DNA of 64,000 nucleotides from Proteiniphilum saccharofermentans. GTDB taxonomy: Bacteria > Bacteroidota > Bacteroidia > Bacteroidales > Dysgonomonadaceae. The notes beneath the pieces are model-generated. The model searched no databases. It was given only the letters and a program-made list of their open reading frames with translations, and was not told the DNA's origin. Positions 31,401-40,499 of this stretch are shown one piece after another. Numbering within the stretch: position 1 is the first letter of the stretch; each line of letters begins with the position of its first letter. Location of the stretch: NCBI RefSeq assembly GCF_900095135.1, contig NZ_LT605205.1:1054001-1118000 (forward strand), in the 5' to 3' direction. A program made the translations under genes and the position numbers.

Positions 31401-32695
31401 GGAATAAAAAGATTGACATATAGCTCGTTGTCCGCACGAGCGTAGATCATCTCACCATATTTCGAGTGATTTTCCATCCCCGATCCCACGCAGCACCACA
31501 TACTGGTATGCGGTTGCGAATAGACTCTGTAATGTCCGGGACGCATCTGCGTGAAATAGACATAACCGCCCGTATGTGGATGTTGGGTAGAGAGGATATG
31601 ATTGTAAAGAGCACGTTCGTAATAGTCTACATATTTCTTATCTTTCGAGGTCTGATACAACATTTTAGTCAACCGCAACATGTTATAGGTGTTGCAGGTC
31701 TCGGGGCCTTCTATGCTGCTGATCATCCGTGAAAAATCGTCCACCGGGTTGAAATGTTCGGAAACGCTGTTTCCCCCGATCGATACCGACCGGTTTTCCA
31801 CCACCGTTTCCCAGAAGAAACGGGCTGCCTCTTCCCACGATTCGTTGCCTTCGAGGTCTGCAATACGCTTGAACCCCAATACCTTTGGTATCTGGGTATT
31901 GGCGTGCATCCCGGTCAGTTTGTCCTGATGATGAATCAAAGGGTCCAATATCAATTGATGGGAGAATTTATGTGCCAGTTCGAGGTATTTTTTATCACCG
32001 GTGATGGCTGCTACATCGGCAAAGGTTTCATTCAATCCGCCGTGTTCGCTGCGAAGCATATCCTGTAATTGCTCTTCCGATAAGTTGGAAACAAGTTTGA
32101 TTGCCCAATCAGTCATTTTTATCAGCATCTCCTTTGCCTCTTCATTTCCGGCGATCAGCCATGCATCCCTCAATCCGGCGTAGGTCTTGTGGATATTGTA
32201 TAGCGGCACCCATTTACCGTTCAGGTCGAAACCGCCGGCGCGGATATTTCCGGAAGCGACTTCTTCCCATATAGCTTTTCCACCGGGTACACCACCGATA
32301 TATCCGTTACCGTTGGCGTCCTGGCACCGTTTTAGTTCAGCGATCATGTAATCCAACCTGCTTTTGACCTGTTCGTCTCCGGTAGATGCATACATCAATG
32401 ACAGTCCCGAGAGGTAATGCCCTCCGATATGTCCGTCGAGTCCGGTATTTTCCCAGTTGGTATAGCTATCGGCTTTTCGGGGCAGGCCAGCCTCCCTCTG
32501 AAAAGGTGCAAGGAGACGGTCGGCATCCATCTCCAGCAAGTATTGCTTGTTTAATTCTTCTGCTTGCCTGAAAGGACTTTCCAAAAGTCTTACATCCTGT
32601 AACCTGAAATATTCTATCTGCGGATTTACCTGAGCATTCGCAAAAGAGAAGCAGATAAAACAAAGTAGTATCCAGTTGAGCTTTTTTCTATTCAT
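28499..32695 (-). CDS. GH127 - GH43 - GH43 triple glycosidase fusion
   Basis: 1,398 residues with a type I signal peptide (ending FANA). Residues about 22-640 are a GH127 (DUF1680) beta-L-arabinofuranosidase-type domain; TSMWCCVGSGMENHSKYGE near 400 has the paired zinc-site Cys. About 650-785 is a beta-sandwich accessory domain. About 790-1080 is a GH43 propeller with GVRDPHILRG (base Asp), IDGDIVLKDG and VEGSSVFKL (acid Glu). About 1085-1395 is a second GH43 of a different subfamily with GFFADPYALY, EIDPDVFCD and FREAIHLFYR. The first GH43 is a close paralogue of the stand-alone GH43 encoded just upstream. The reading frame is continuous, so this is a real fusion. Predicted role: removal of several arabinose linkages. 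Confidence 0.9.
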   Translation of the reverse strand: MNRKKLNWILLCFICFSFANAQVNPQIEYFRLQDVRLLESPFRQAEELNKQYLLEMDADRLLAPFQREAGLPRKADSYTNWENTGLDGHIGGHYLSGLSLMYASTGDEQVKSRLDYMIAELKRCQDANGNGYIGGVPGGKAIWEEVASGNIRAGGFDLNGKWVPLYNIHKTYAGLRDAWLIAGNEEAKEMLIKMTDWAIKLVSNLSEEQLQDMLRSEHGGLNETFADVAAITGDKKYLELAHKFSHQLILDPLIHHQDKLTGMHANTQIPKVLGFKRIADLEGNESWEEAARFFWETVVENRSVSIGGNSVSEHFNPVDDFSRMISSIEGPETCNTYNMLRLTKMLYQTSKDKKYVDYYERALYNHILSTQHPHTGGYVYFTQMRPGHYRVYSQPHTSMWCCVGSGMENHSKYGEMIYARADNELYVNLFIPSSLQWKQQDTEIIQENNFPYEASTQITVNPRKQKQFTLLLRYPEWVNEGTVKIKVNGKSYPVENKNGYIPVDRKWKKGDKVVMEMPMTLKAEQLPDGSGYYSFLYGPIVLAAKTGTEDLAGLFADDSRGGHIAHGKQIPMKNMPLLVGEPDKLTSYLSPVPGKPLTFHLSNLYPEKYAEGMELVPFFSLHESRYIMYWPQATEEEADNIRLEQEKQEAERLKLDAVTIDRVVCGEQQPESDHFIASENSGAGVFEDIRWREANGWFSYKLKNNDRKARHLYVAYFDKDRSRNFEILVNDVRVKGFSLTGNKGDEVQKLIIPIPESISQSETLTVKFLAMPGSMTGKIAEVRALSQSVGEPEYVAYLFAYFTGNKVEEEAVRYAISSNGYNYYTLNNNQPVIDSKKISSTGGVRDPHILRGEDGKTFYMVLTDMTSSTGWDSNRAMVLLKSSDLVNWTSSIINIQQKYEGQGDLKRVWAPQTIYDPEAGKYMVYWSMKHGDGTDIIYYAYANDDFTDLEGEPRPLFLPENGKSCIDGDIVLKDGLFYMFYKTEGHGNGIKLATTRSLTSGQWTEYEDYKQQTPEAVEGSSVFKLIGSDKYILMYDVYMKGAYQFTESTDLMNFRVIDHEISMDFHPRHGSIIPITQKELDALIAKWGKPEKFSVNIPNPVLKGFFADPYALYSNKTNKYYIYPTSDGYNGWSGTYFKTFSSENLSEWKDEGIILDLKKDVSWADRNAWAPCAIEKKTKDGYKYYYYFTAAQKIGVAVANDPAGPFVDSGKPLIDFKPEGVRGGQEIDPDVFCDPVTGKNYLYWGNGYMAVAELNDDMVSIKRNTIKVMTPDNTFREAIHLFYRNGIYYFLWSEDDTRSENYRVRYATSKSPLGPLTIPENNLILSKSPDEGIWGTGHNSTLKIKDKDEWYIVYHRFFRPEGIKWGDAAGYHREVCIDRMEFNEDGSIKPVVPTAVDN

Positions 32696-32726
32696 CCTGT
32701 TTTTCTATTGTTATAGTTAATATCTC

Positions 32727-32844
32727 AAGTTTTGCATTTAAATTTGAAATGTATGTAACTAAAGCGAGTGAACAAGAACTGTAATGGGTCACAAAATATC
32801 GTCAGACGGAAGCTTTAGTTGCAATCATACGACTTGCGAAACTT
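32727..32844 (+). repeat. Palindromic intergenic element, copy A (internal deletion)
   Basis: Outer ends AAGTTTTGCA and TGCGAAACTT form a terminal inverted repeat. Inside are GTATGTAACTAAAGCG at the left and TAATGGGTCACAAAATATCG, then AAGCTTTAGTTGCAATC at the right. The inner left arm found in copies B and C is missing. It starts 15 bases after the GH43 stop codon, in the direction of transcription, and fills the gap before the GH127 fusion gene. Confidence 0.75.
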
Positions 32845-32859
32845 AAATTAATATTTTTA

Positions 32860-33915
32860 TCAAAACTCTATTTGCAAATCCCAATGGGCGGCCAGCCTTT
32901 GCGCTTCCTCTTTGGAGACCTGGATCACTGCCCCATGCTTGGGCGAACTGAAGTTGGTCGTTTTCATTTGCCCTTCATTAAAATGTCCCAAGTGAGTAAA
33001 ATTTACAAAGTCGGATGTTTCGGCAAAACCGAAATTATGCGGGTTGATGCTGAATATATCATACATCAACACCCATTTATCTTCGCCGATACGTTTCCAT
33101 ACATTCGGAGCCTCGCAGGAGGCTGGTTCAAAATCGATCTGTTCCGGCTGATACACGTAACCACTGTTGATTTTATCCGAAACGGCCATCTTAATTCCCG
33201 CGGGTCCGTCCTGTGCGACATAGGTCATGACGAACCGTCCGTCAGGCAAGGGTGTTATATCGGCATCCAGCACCTGGATCTCTGGGTCGGGATACTCGAA
33301 AATCAACTTTGGTTCCGAAACGAGTTTTGTAAAATCATCATCGGTATAAGCATAATACATTTTTGTCTTACCACCATCGAGCCGCATGGTAAAATAAAGC
33401 ATCATCTTCCCTTTCGCCTCGTCGTAGATGGTTTGCGGCGCCCATGCGCAGGAAACGTTAAGATGCGGGAACTGCTCCTCTACCAATACACTGCTCCGCG
33501 TCCAGTTGATCAGGTCATACGATTTCATCAGTACAAAACCGCGGTTATTGCCCCATCCGTGGATATCCCCGTCACGTTCCCATTGTGTGGTACGATAGCC
33601 TTCACGTTGCCCGAAGATATGCAGGTCGGTCATTGCCAGGTAAAATGCACCATCGGGGCCGCGTGTGATATGCGGATCGCGAATGCCCTTTTGTGTAGCG
33701 ATAGTGTCGCCTCCAATCACCGGCTGGCCGTTATTCACATCCGTAAATGTGTACCCGTCGGGACTTAATGCCATAAAAAGGCTGTGGGTAGGATCGGTGA
33801 AATAGACAAGCAGGTAGGCAGCCATCTCTTTTTCCTTTGGCCCGGATTTACAGGAAGCCGATGTTGCGAGTAAACATACGAAAGAGAGCAGTAATGTTAG
33901 TTTTTGTTTATCCAT
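32860..33915 (-). CDS. GH43 family lipoprotein, likely arabinan-active
   Basis: 351 residues with lipobox ATSASC near residue 22. The single five-bladed propeller shows the base Asp in GIRDPHITRG near 90, the middle Asp in QVLDADITPL, and the acid Glu in PASCEAPNVWKR near 265. WAPQTIYDEAKGKMMLYFTM is typical of GH43. It aligns along its full length with the first GH43 of the adjacent triple fusion, so the two arose by duplication. Predicted to be an alpha-L-arabinofuranosidase or exo-acting arabinanase at the cell surface or periplasm. The exact subfamily is not settled. Confidence 0.88.
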   Translation of the reverse strand: MDKQKLTLLLSFVCLLATSASCKSGPKEKEMAAYLLVYFTDPTHSLFMALSPDGYTFTDVNNGQPVIGGDTIATQKGIRDPHITRGPDGAFYLAMTDLHIFGQREGYRTTQWERDGDIHGWGNNRGFVLMKSYDLINWTRSSVLVEEQFPHLNVSCAWAPQTIYDEAKGKMMLYFTMRLDGGKTKMYYAYTDDDFTKLVSEPKLIFEYPDPEIQVLDADITPLPDGRFVMTYVAQDGPAGIKMAVSDKINSGYVYQPEQIDFEPASCEAPNVWKRIGEDKWVLMYDIFSINPHNFGFAETSDFVNFTHLGHFNEGQMKTTNFSSPKHGAVIQVSKEEAQRLAAHWDLQIEF

Positions 33916-34042
33916 ATTACAAAATTATAATTAATTGCGGGCGGAGACCATAGGAAAATCTTGCAGATATGAGTAATAAATTAGTCATTGAAAGATTTAT
34001 CCTCTTTTCTGCAAGAATAAAATCTCAGTTTAATAATCTTTT

Positions 34043-34206
34043 ATGTTTTGTAAGTCGTACTATTGCAACTGAAGCTACCGTCTGTCGATATTTTGTGACC
34101 CATTATAGCTCTCACTTTTTACGCTCATCACGAGCTATGGGTTCCCACAAAATATCTCAAGGTCTCCGCTTTAGTTGCATACAGTTCAAAATCACATGCG
34201 GAACTT
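34043..34206 (-). repeat. Palindromic intergenic element, copy B (complete, inverted)
   Basis: The arms are 34061-34110 and 34133-34181, with a 22-base loop. On the plus strand the left arm has GATATTTTGTGACCCATT, then ATAGCT; the right arm has AGCTATGGGTTCCC, then ACAAAATATC. The ends TGCGGAACTT and ATGTTTTGTA mark outer repeats. It begins 7 bases after the stop of the GH51 fusion gene and is inverted relative to copies A and C. Confidence 0.8.
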
Positions 34207-34213
34207 GAATAAT

Positions 34214-36814
34214 CTATATATTCGTCTTTACACGAATAATCGAAAAAGAATAAGCCGGCAATTCATATTCGAGTTGCCCGGAAACGGTCAGTTTTGATTC
34301 TTCGGGTCTGACAGTTTTATCGTCCGGTTTACCTTTCATTACTGTTAAGTCTGACTGGCTGTCGGCTATCTTTATGTCCGACAGGTCAATCGAAGAAGAA
34401 ACGGGGACAGGCAATAAATTCACCAGTTTAATGATCAGGTCATTGGTCTGGGTATCTATTACAAAAGAGGACGCAACTCGTTTTCTGATATCTTCCCGGT
34501 TATCCGAACGAACGATATTGCTGGAAATGTATTCATTTCCGGAATGGTGTCCGAACAATTTCTGCACATAATAACCGACGGTCGGTTTCACCTCCGTGTT
34601 GTTGAAATAGATGAGATCGGGGTTCCATTGCGTAAATCCTTCTTTTGCCAGTAATGGAGCATAAGACGTCATCTCCACAATATCGCCGTTCCGTTCGATA
34701 TTGACCAGGTGCAATGCTTCGCAGAGCGCCGTTTCGAGATTGTTATGGCGTCCGGGAACATGTGCTGCGTATTCACCCAGGTATACTTTGGCTTTTGAGC
34801 GGTCGTACCGGTCGTAATAATCCTGATTGTTGAGATACCATCCGGGCGGCTGGTAATAATGTTCGTCGACCAGGGCAAGCCCCAGTTCGGTTGCCAGATT
34901 CCAACCTTCCACATAATCAGACCCTTCGCTGAAAGGACCGGCCGTTCCGATCACCGTTATTTCAGGATACTTAGCCTTAATGGCATTATATATCATCGTA
35001 AACCTTTCCACAAAAATATCGGAGATCAGGTCTTCATTACCGACTCCGATATACTTCAGGTTGAAAGGCTTCGGATGGCCGGCTTCCGCTCTTTTTCTAC
35101 CCCATTCGGATTTTGCATCTCCGTTGGCATATTCAATCAGATTCAAAACGGATTGAATATATTCATCCATCTCTTCCATGGGGATACCACCTTGCTGTCC
35201 ACCGATCACACATCCATGGTGTGCAGAGTTCTGGCAGGGAACACCTGCCGCCACAACAGGGATAGGTTCGGCACCAATATCTTCACAGAACTGGAAATAT
35301 TCAAAATAACCCAGTCCGAACGACTGATGATACCCCCAAAGATTGCGTTGCGGTTTTCGTGCTTCAAGCGGCCCGATGGTGTTCTCCCAGCGATAGATAT
35401 TTCCGATCCCGTCGCCATGAGCTACACACCCGCCCGGAAAACGCATGAAGCGGGGTTTCAGGTCGGCCAGCGCTTGCGCCAGGTCGGCTCTTAATCCGTT
35501 TTCGCGTCCTTTGAACGTTTTCTGTGGGAAAAGGGAGACCATATCCAGGTCTACCCGGCCCGTTTGTTGCGGTATCACTTCAATACGGGCGTCGTTGGCA
35601 GTGCGGGTTGCCGTAATAACAGCTTCCAGTTTCTTCCAGTCGGTACTGATTGTACGTGTAGTAGTTTCTCCGTATATTTCACCGTTTTTTCCGGTGAGCC
35701 GCACTAAAATCCGGCCTCTTGTTTTCTCAGGACTACGGGCAAACAGGGAGAGATCATATTTTTCACCTGCTTTCACCGGAATACCGTTAAATCCTTCATT
35801 GACGAGTGCAACTCCTGTTTTCTCAATCTGTAAAACGGCATAATGTTTATTGTTGGCATGAATAGGGGAGGCCGTATCGATTAAAAAAGTGTCGGTATTG
35901 ATTACCGACCAGGCAGTACGGTTATTCCAGTTCTTATCCCGGCCTTCCTTATCACTCAAGGCATATTCGAAGCCGCGGTTTTGCACCAATTCGGCATACA
36001 ATCCTCCGTCGGCAGCATAGTTGATATCCTCATAAAAGATACCGATCAATAAATCGCTGATCGATTTCTTTTTCCGGATATCCGGTGAAATAGAAATAGT
36101 GACAGGTTCCTTGAACTGACCGGGATCCATCTCTACTCTTTCCTCATTTAAAATCTGCTTATAAGCAGACAGCCTCTGCGCCCGGATAAGTCTGTCGATC
36201 ACCGCCCATGAAACGTGATGGAGCGTGCCGGTCTGTTGCCTGCCTGCGATGGAAACATCCCTTCTGGCACTTTCGAATTGGTCATTTCTTGCAGCGGGCG
36301 AGTAATGCTTGAAATCGCCGGTAAAACTGTGAAACAGTCCTTGTTCGGGTTTATCGCTATGCCAGAGAATATGAAATTCTTTTCTTTGCACATCGCAGGA
36401 AATTTCAGGTCTCAGGCAGTTCCCATGGGGCATCAATACCGGATAAGATTGTGGTTTCCAATATACCAGATCGGAAGAGGCGGCATGAGCGACGGCTCCA
36501 TCCGTATCATTCAGACTCCAGACGGAGTGCCATTGCCCATCAGATGCCTGAAACAGGAACGGGTCGTACATCCTTTTCTGAGAACCCCATCTGCCGTAGT
36601 CAGATCTCAGAAAGGGGTATTTGTTGCCGATAGTATGCCAGTTATCCTGATCGATACTCCATGCGAAATACAATCCCCCTCCGTTCTCATCACCATAAGC
36701 AAAAATATATGCTGAATCGGGTTCATTGGCTCTTAAAAAGAGAATATTGAATAGCAATATGCTCAGGGAAAAAAATATCTTTAAAGCTTTACTTTTTTTC
36801 TCGATTACTATCAT
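34214..36814 (-). CDS. GH51 alpha-L-arabinofuranosidase with N-terminal GH43-like propeller region
   Basis: About 866 residues from ATG 36814. That start gives MIVIEKKSKALKIFF and a signal peptide ending FLRA; the longer frame upstream lies across a repeat. Residues about 25-215 resemble part of a beta-propeller, with AYIFAYGDENGGGLYFAWS, YDPFLFQASDGQWHSVWS and NCLRPEISCD, but are too short for a full GH43 domain. GH51 follows from about 240 (SDLLIGIFYEDINYAADGG). The acid/base Glu is in YIGVGNEDLISD near 591 and the nucleophile Glu in KVYLGEYAAH near 679. The catalytic half is a clear paralogue of the GH51 at 23986-25953. Confidence 0.88.
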   Translation of the reverse strand: MIVIEKKSKALKIFFSLSILLFNILFLRANEPDSAYIFAYGDENGGGLYFAWSIDQDNWHTIGNKYPFLRSDYGRWGSQKRMYDPFLFQASDGQWHSVWSLNDTDGAVAHAASSDLVYWKPQSYPVLMPHGNCLRPEISCDVQRKEFHILWHSDKPEQGLFHSFTGDFKHYSPAARNDQFESARRDVSIAGRQQTGTLHHVSWAVIDRLIRAQRLSAYKQILNEERVEMDPGQFKEPVTISISPDIRKKKSISDLLIGIFYEDINYAADGGLYAELVQNRGFEYALSDKEGRDKNWNNRTAWSVINTDTFLIDTASPIHANNKHYAVLQIEKTGVALVNEGFNGIPVKAGEKYDLSLFARSPEKTRGRILVRLTGKNGEIYGETTTRTISTDWKKLEAVITATRTANDARIEVIPQQTGRVDLDMVSLFPQKTFKGRENGLRADLAQALADLKPRFMRFPGGCVAHGDGIGNIYRWENTIGPLEARKPQRNLWGYHQSFGLGYFEYFQFCEDIGAEPIPVVAAGVPCQNSAHHGCVIGGQQGGIPMEEMDEYIQSVLNLIEYANGDAKSEWGRKRAEAGHPKPFNLKYIGVGNEDLISDIFVERFTMIYNAIKAKYPEITVIGTAGPFSEGSDYVEGWNLATELGLALVDEHYYQPPGWYLNNQDYYDRYDRSKAKVYLGEYAAHVPGRHNNLETALCEALHLVNIERNGDIVEMTSYAPLLAKEGFTQWNPDLIYFNNTEVKPTVGYYVQKLFGHHSGNEYISSNIVRSDNREDIRKRVASSFVIDTQTNDLIIKLVNLLPVPVSSSIDLSDIKIADSQSDLTVMKGKPDDKTVRPEESKLTVSGQLEYELPAYSFSIIRVKTNI

Positions 36815-36846
36815 TACAGAACGGTTTTTATAAATAATTTGATTCA

Positions 36847-36910
36847 GCTTTCGCATGTAAATTGAGAATGTATACAACTAAAACGGGTTCCAGATTCACA
36901 TGCGAAGTTA
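36847..36910 (+). repeat. Palindromic intergenic element, copy D (short derivative)
   Basis: TTCGCATGT and ACATGCGAA form a perfect 9-base outer inverted repeat around AATGTATACAACTAAAACGG, the left-arm sequence of copies A and B. The central arms are absent. It lies upstream of the GH51 fusion gene and includes the perfect octamer palindrome TGTATACA. Confidence 0.65.
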
Positions 36911-36966
36911 AGTGGAAAAAACAAGCGGAATCCGGATAGGATATCCGCTTGTCGATAAAAGAGTTT

Positions 36967-38712
36967 TTACCAGAAATAAATATAAAATAACGCACAAAGA
37001 GCCACTACCCCAAGGGAAGCAATCACATCCCACTTATTCCAGCTTTTTCTGATAAGTGCTTTGTAATCGCCTGTGAAAGTGATCGCTTCAATTTGCTTAG
37101 CAGTTGGTTTCGGGGTGAAAAATGATACTACAACCATCATCCCCATGATAAATACGAGCAGCCATACCTCGAAGATAAGCCAGTTGGTCTGCCAGAACCA
37201 TGTGGTATTTTCCCAAAACCAGCCTGTCATCACATCTTTCCCTGTATTGGTAAAAATATTGGTCAGCAGGCGTACCATTCCGATAATAAAGCCTACGATC
37301 ATCCCTGCCTCTCCGGCTTTTGGTGTAATTCTCTTGGAAAATATACCCAACGCAAATACAGCCACCATTGCGGGAGCGAGGAGCGACTGAATACCTTGCA
37401 GATAATCGTAAAGGCTGCCGAGACTCATCATGATAGGTATCCATACAATACCCAGTATCACAACCACGACTGTGGCGATGCGGCCTACCAGAACGTAGGT
37501 AGCTTCGCTTTTATTTTTGAACATCGGTTTGTAAAAGTCTTCTGTAAACAGCGTGGCACAAGAATTGAAGAAAGCCGCCAAAGAGGCAACCAACGCAGAT
37601 ATAAAGCCTATGGTAACAATCCCTTTTACACCGGCCGGCAATACAAACTTGACCATGGAACCAAAAGCGGTATCAGGGTCGCTTAACGAGAAACCGCTAT
37701 CGGGACGTGCTGCCAATGCAGCGGCTACCATCCCCGGTATCAAAAACATAAATACAGGCAACAATTTGAAATAACCCGCAGCAATGGTTCCTCTGCGTGC
37801 ACGTTTCATCACTACGTCAGCAGGTTCGCCCTTACGTTGTCCAAGGACACGTTGAACGATGTGCTGGTCAGTACACCAATACCAAAAACCGATGATCGAT
37901 GCCCCGATAAATACCCAAAAACCGGGATAATCATCATATAACGGGTCGCCTGTATTGAAATGGAACATACGGTTGGTACCGTATGCGACGCCATCTTCTC
38001 CTACGTTCAGCGTTTTGGCATGTTCAATCATTGCAGTCCAACCTTCAGCAATATTGCCGCCTCCAAGTGCCGACAATCCGAGGAACAACACAAGGAACGA
38101 ACCGAGGATCAGTATAGGTGTTTGAATTGCCGACAGCGTCATCACCCCTTTCATCCCACCCAGGACGGTAAAGATCCCTGTTAAAACGATCAGGCCGATA
38201 GCCCCGAACCAGAAAGGCAAGCCAAGAAGGCTTTGCATAAAGATACCACCGGTGAATGCCGTGACACTCACTTTTGTCAGCACATAGGCTATAAGTGTAA
38301 TGATAGAGAGCCACGAACCGGTTGTAGGTGTGTAGCGGTATTTAAGGAAATCGGGCATTGTGATGATCTTTCCCATCTTAATATTCAACAGTTGATAGAA
38401 GGGTACAAAAAGCCACCCTAAGATGAGTATCATCCATCCCTGCATTTCCCAGTGTGCCATACCGACTCCTGCCTTTGCACCGGTACCGGCAAGGCCTACC
38501 AGGTGTTCCGAACCGATATTGGCGGCAAAGATAGCCGCACCAATAATATACCATGGCTCACCTTTACCAAACAGGTAATCTTCACTGTCAGGACCTTGTT
38601 GCGAACGTTTATCTTTCTGTATAGAACGCCATACAGCCCATGTTACCGCTAAAATTCCAATAATGATAATTGCCCAATCCAGCCAAATAAATTCATGTGA
38701 ATTCCAATTCAT
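36967..38712 (-). CDS. Sodium:solute symporter (SSS/SGLT family), likely arabinose importer
   Basis: 581 residues from ATG 38712 (MNWNSHEFIWLDWAIIIIG). The open frame extends upstream into araB, but that part is not transporter-like. About 13 to 14 hydrophobic segments are visible. AANIGSEHLVGLAGTGAKAG is the SSS sodium-site region and GFWYWCTDQHIVQRVLGQRK is the classic sugar-symporter signature. It lies 40 bases after araB and is very probably the inner-membrane route for L-arabinose released by the surrounding glycosidases. Substrate assignment rests on context. Confidence 0.92.
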   Translation of the reverse strand: MNWNSHEFIWLDWAIIIIGILAVTWAVWRSIQKDKRSQQGPDSEDYLFGKGEPWYIIGAAIFAANIGSEHLVGLAGTGAKAGVGMAHWEMQGWMILILGWLFVPFYQLLNIKMGKIITMPDFLKYRYTPTTGSWLSIITLIAYVLTKVSVTAFTGGIFMQSLLGLPFWFGAIGLIVLTGIFTVLGGMKGVMTLSAIQTPILILGSFLVLFLGLSALGGGNIAEGWTAMIEHAKTLNVGEDGVAYGTNRMFHFNTGDPLYDDYPGFWVFIGASIIGFWYWCTDQHIVQRVLGQRKGEPADVVMKRARRGTIAAGYFKLLPVFMFLIPGMVAAALAARPDSGFSLSDPDTAFGSMVKFVLPAGVKGIVTIGFISALVASLAAFFNSCATLFTEDFYKPMFKNKSEATYVLVGRIATVVVVILGIVWIPIMMSLGSLYDYLQGIQSLLAPAMVAVFALGIFSKRITPKAGEAGMIVGFIIGMVRLLTNIFTNTGKDVMTGWFWENTTWFWQTNWLIFEVWLLVFIMGMMVVVSFFTPKPTAKQIEAITFTGDYKALIRKSWNKWDVIASLGVVALCALFYIYFW

Positions 38713-38752
38713 AAGATGTTTTTTAAAAGTATATATTCGATTGACGAAACAG

Positions 38753-40411
38753 TTAGTTTTCAGTGAACTTGCCGATTTGTTGGTATTTCTTATACAACTC
38801 CATATATATGGCGTGATTTTCACCGTTCGGATGGTATTCGAAAGCAAATCCCTGTCCCATCGCATCCTGGGCATCCTCCACTTTCTCATATACACCTGCT
38901 GCAACGGCTGCGAACATGGCGGCTCCGAAGGCGCATGCCTGCTCGGTCTTTGCCACTTTGATCGGCATACCCAACACATCGGATAATGTCTGCATCACAA
39001 AAGGAGATTTTAAAGAGATACCGCCTATACCGATCACTTCTTTGATCTCGACACCATTTTCCAGAAAACGATCGACGATCGCTTTGGAACCGTAAGCAGT
39101 TGCTTCTACCAGTGCCCTGAAGATCAGGGGTGCGGTGCTTCCCAACGTCAATCCACAAATAGAACCTGTCAACAGTTGATTGGCATCAGGTGTACGGCGT
39201 CCGTTCATCCAGTCGGTAGCGATAAGGGTGCTTTCGCCCACCGGCACTTTTTCAGCTTCCTTAGTCAGTTCGGGGATGATCGCATCTGTAATTTCTGTAA
39301 TCAGTTTTTCTTTTGTTTCCATATCCAGCAGATTCGATTTGGTGACGAGCTGTTTGAGTGGCCATTCCAATACCTGTTTGAACCAGGCATAAATATCTCC
39401 GAAGCCCGATTGTCCGGCCTCCAGCCCGACCATTCCGGGGATCACCGATCCGTCTACTTGTCCGCAGATACCCGGGATCAATTTGTCGCCGATTTCCTCA
39501 TAAGGCACCGCCATGATATCGCAGGTAGACGTACCGATCACACGTACGAAATCTCCCGGCTTGATCTGTGCTCCTACAGCACCCATGTGGCAGTCGAACG
39601 CTCCCACGGCCACGGCCACGTTGGTAGTCAATCCCAGCCGTTCGGCCCACTCGGAAGTCAGGTACCCCACTTTTACATTGCTAGGGTAGGTCTCTTGATA
39701 CAAACGTGAACGGAAGCCGGCAAGCAGCGGATCCAGCGCCGTCAGGAACTCTTCGGAAGGCAGTCCGTCCCACGAAGCATGCCACATCGCTTTATGTCCT
39801 GCAGCGCAACGGCTTCTCGGCATCGTTTCCGGTTTGGAGTTCCCGGTGATCAGCGCAGGCATCCAGTCACAGTGTTCAGCCCATGAATAAGCCGCTTTCC
39901 TTATCTGCTCATCTTCACGCAGAATATGCAGCATCTTGGCCCATACCCATTCGGAGGAATAAATACCTCCTTCATAGGCGGTATAATCAATTTCCCATTT
40001 CTTTGCCAGTTCGTTTACTTCGGCCGCCTCTTTTATGGAGGTATGGTCTTTCCAGAGAACGAACATCGCATTGGGGTTTTCGGCGAACTCAGGCCGTAAA
40101 GCCAGAGGAACACCTTTTTCGTCGATCAGCACGGGTGTCGATCCTGTAGTATCGAATGCCATACCTGTCACATTTTCGGCAATGCCCGCAGGAGCTTTTG
40201 ACAATGCTTCCCGGATGCATCCTTCCAGTACTTCTATATAATCAAGCGGATGCTGACGGTAACGGTTGGTCTTGGGATCACAATACTTCCCCTGTTTCCA
40301 ACGCGGATAATATTTCACCGCGGTAGATATTTCCTTACCGCTCAAGGCATCGGCAATGATGGCACGACATGAGTCCGTGCCGTAATCTAATCCTATGACG
40401 TATTTACTCAT
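38753..40411 (-). CDS. araB: L-ribulokinase
   Basis: An FGGY-family kinase of 552 residues that phosphorylates L-ribulose. The N-terminal phosphate-binding segment is VIGLDYGTDSCRAIIAD. GMAFDTTGSTPV and VAVGAFDCHMGAVGA carry active-site residues, the latter with the likely catalytic Asp. The FGGY signature region is DWMNGRRTPDANQLLTGSI near 410. GIGGISLKSPFVMQTLSDV near 475 is the C-terminal nucleotide-binding segment. It has AAGAAGAG just before the ATG as a weak ribosome site and lies between a GH43 gene and the symporter gene. Confidence 0.95.
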   Translation of the reverse strand: MSKYVIGLDYGTDSCRAIIADALSGKEISTAVKYYPRWKQGKYCDPKTNRYRQHPLDYIEVLEGCIREALSKAPAGIAENVTGMAFDTTGSTPVLIDEKGVPLALRPEFAENPNAMFVLWKDHTSIKEAAEVNELAKKWEIDYTAYEGGIYSSEWVWAKMLHILREDEQIRKAAYSWAEHCDWMPALITGNSKPETMPRSRCAAGHKAMWHASWDGLPSEEFLTALDPLLAGFRSRLYQETYPSNVKVGYLTSEWAERLGLTTNVAVAVGAFDCHMGAVGAQIKPGDFVRVIGTSTCDIMAVPYEEIGDKLIPGICGQVDGSVIPGMVGLEAGQSGFGDIYAWFKQVLEWPLKQLVTKSNLLDMETKEKLITEITDAIIPELTKEAEKVPVGESTLIATDWMNGRRTPDANQLLTGSICGLTLGSTAPLIFRALVEATAYGSKAIVDRFLENGVEIKEVIGIGGISLKSPFVMQTLSDVLGMPIKVAKTEQACAFGAAMFAAVAAGVYEKVEDAQDAMGQGFAFEYHPNGENHAIYMELYKKYQQIGKFTEN

Positions 40412-40499
40412 CTCTTCTTATCCTTTTTATTTTTAGTTTGTTTTGTCTGATTTATTCACTACTGAAGTGTTGAATTAGGGGCCGGTTTAGCAACCCATT

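Noticed and set aside
32872..33768. A 298-codon plus-strand frame opposite the GH43 lipoprotein
   Set aside because: The minus strand encodes a complete GH43 with catalytic motifs; the plus frame has no family features.
38713..38979. N-terminal extension of the symporter into araB
   Set aside because: The added 89 residues overlap araB and are not transporter-like; ATG 38712 matches the family start.
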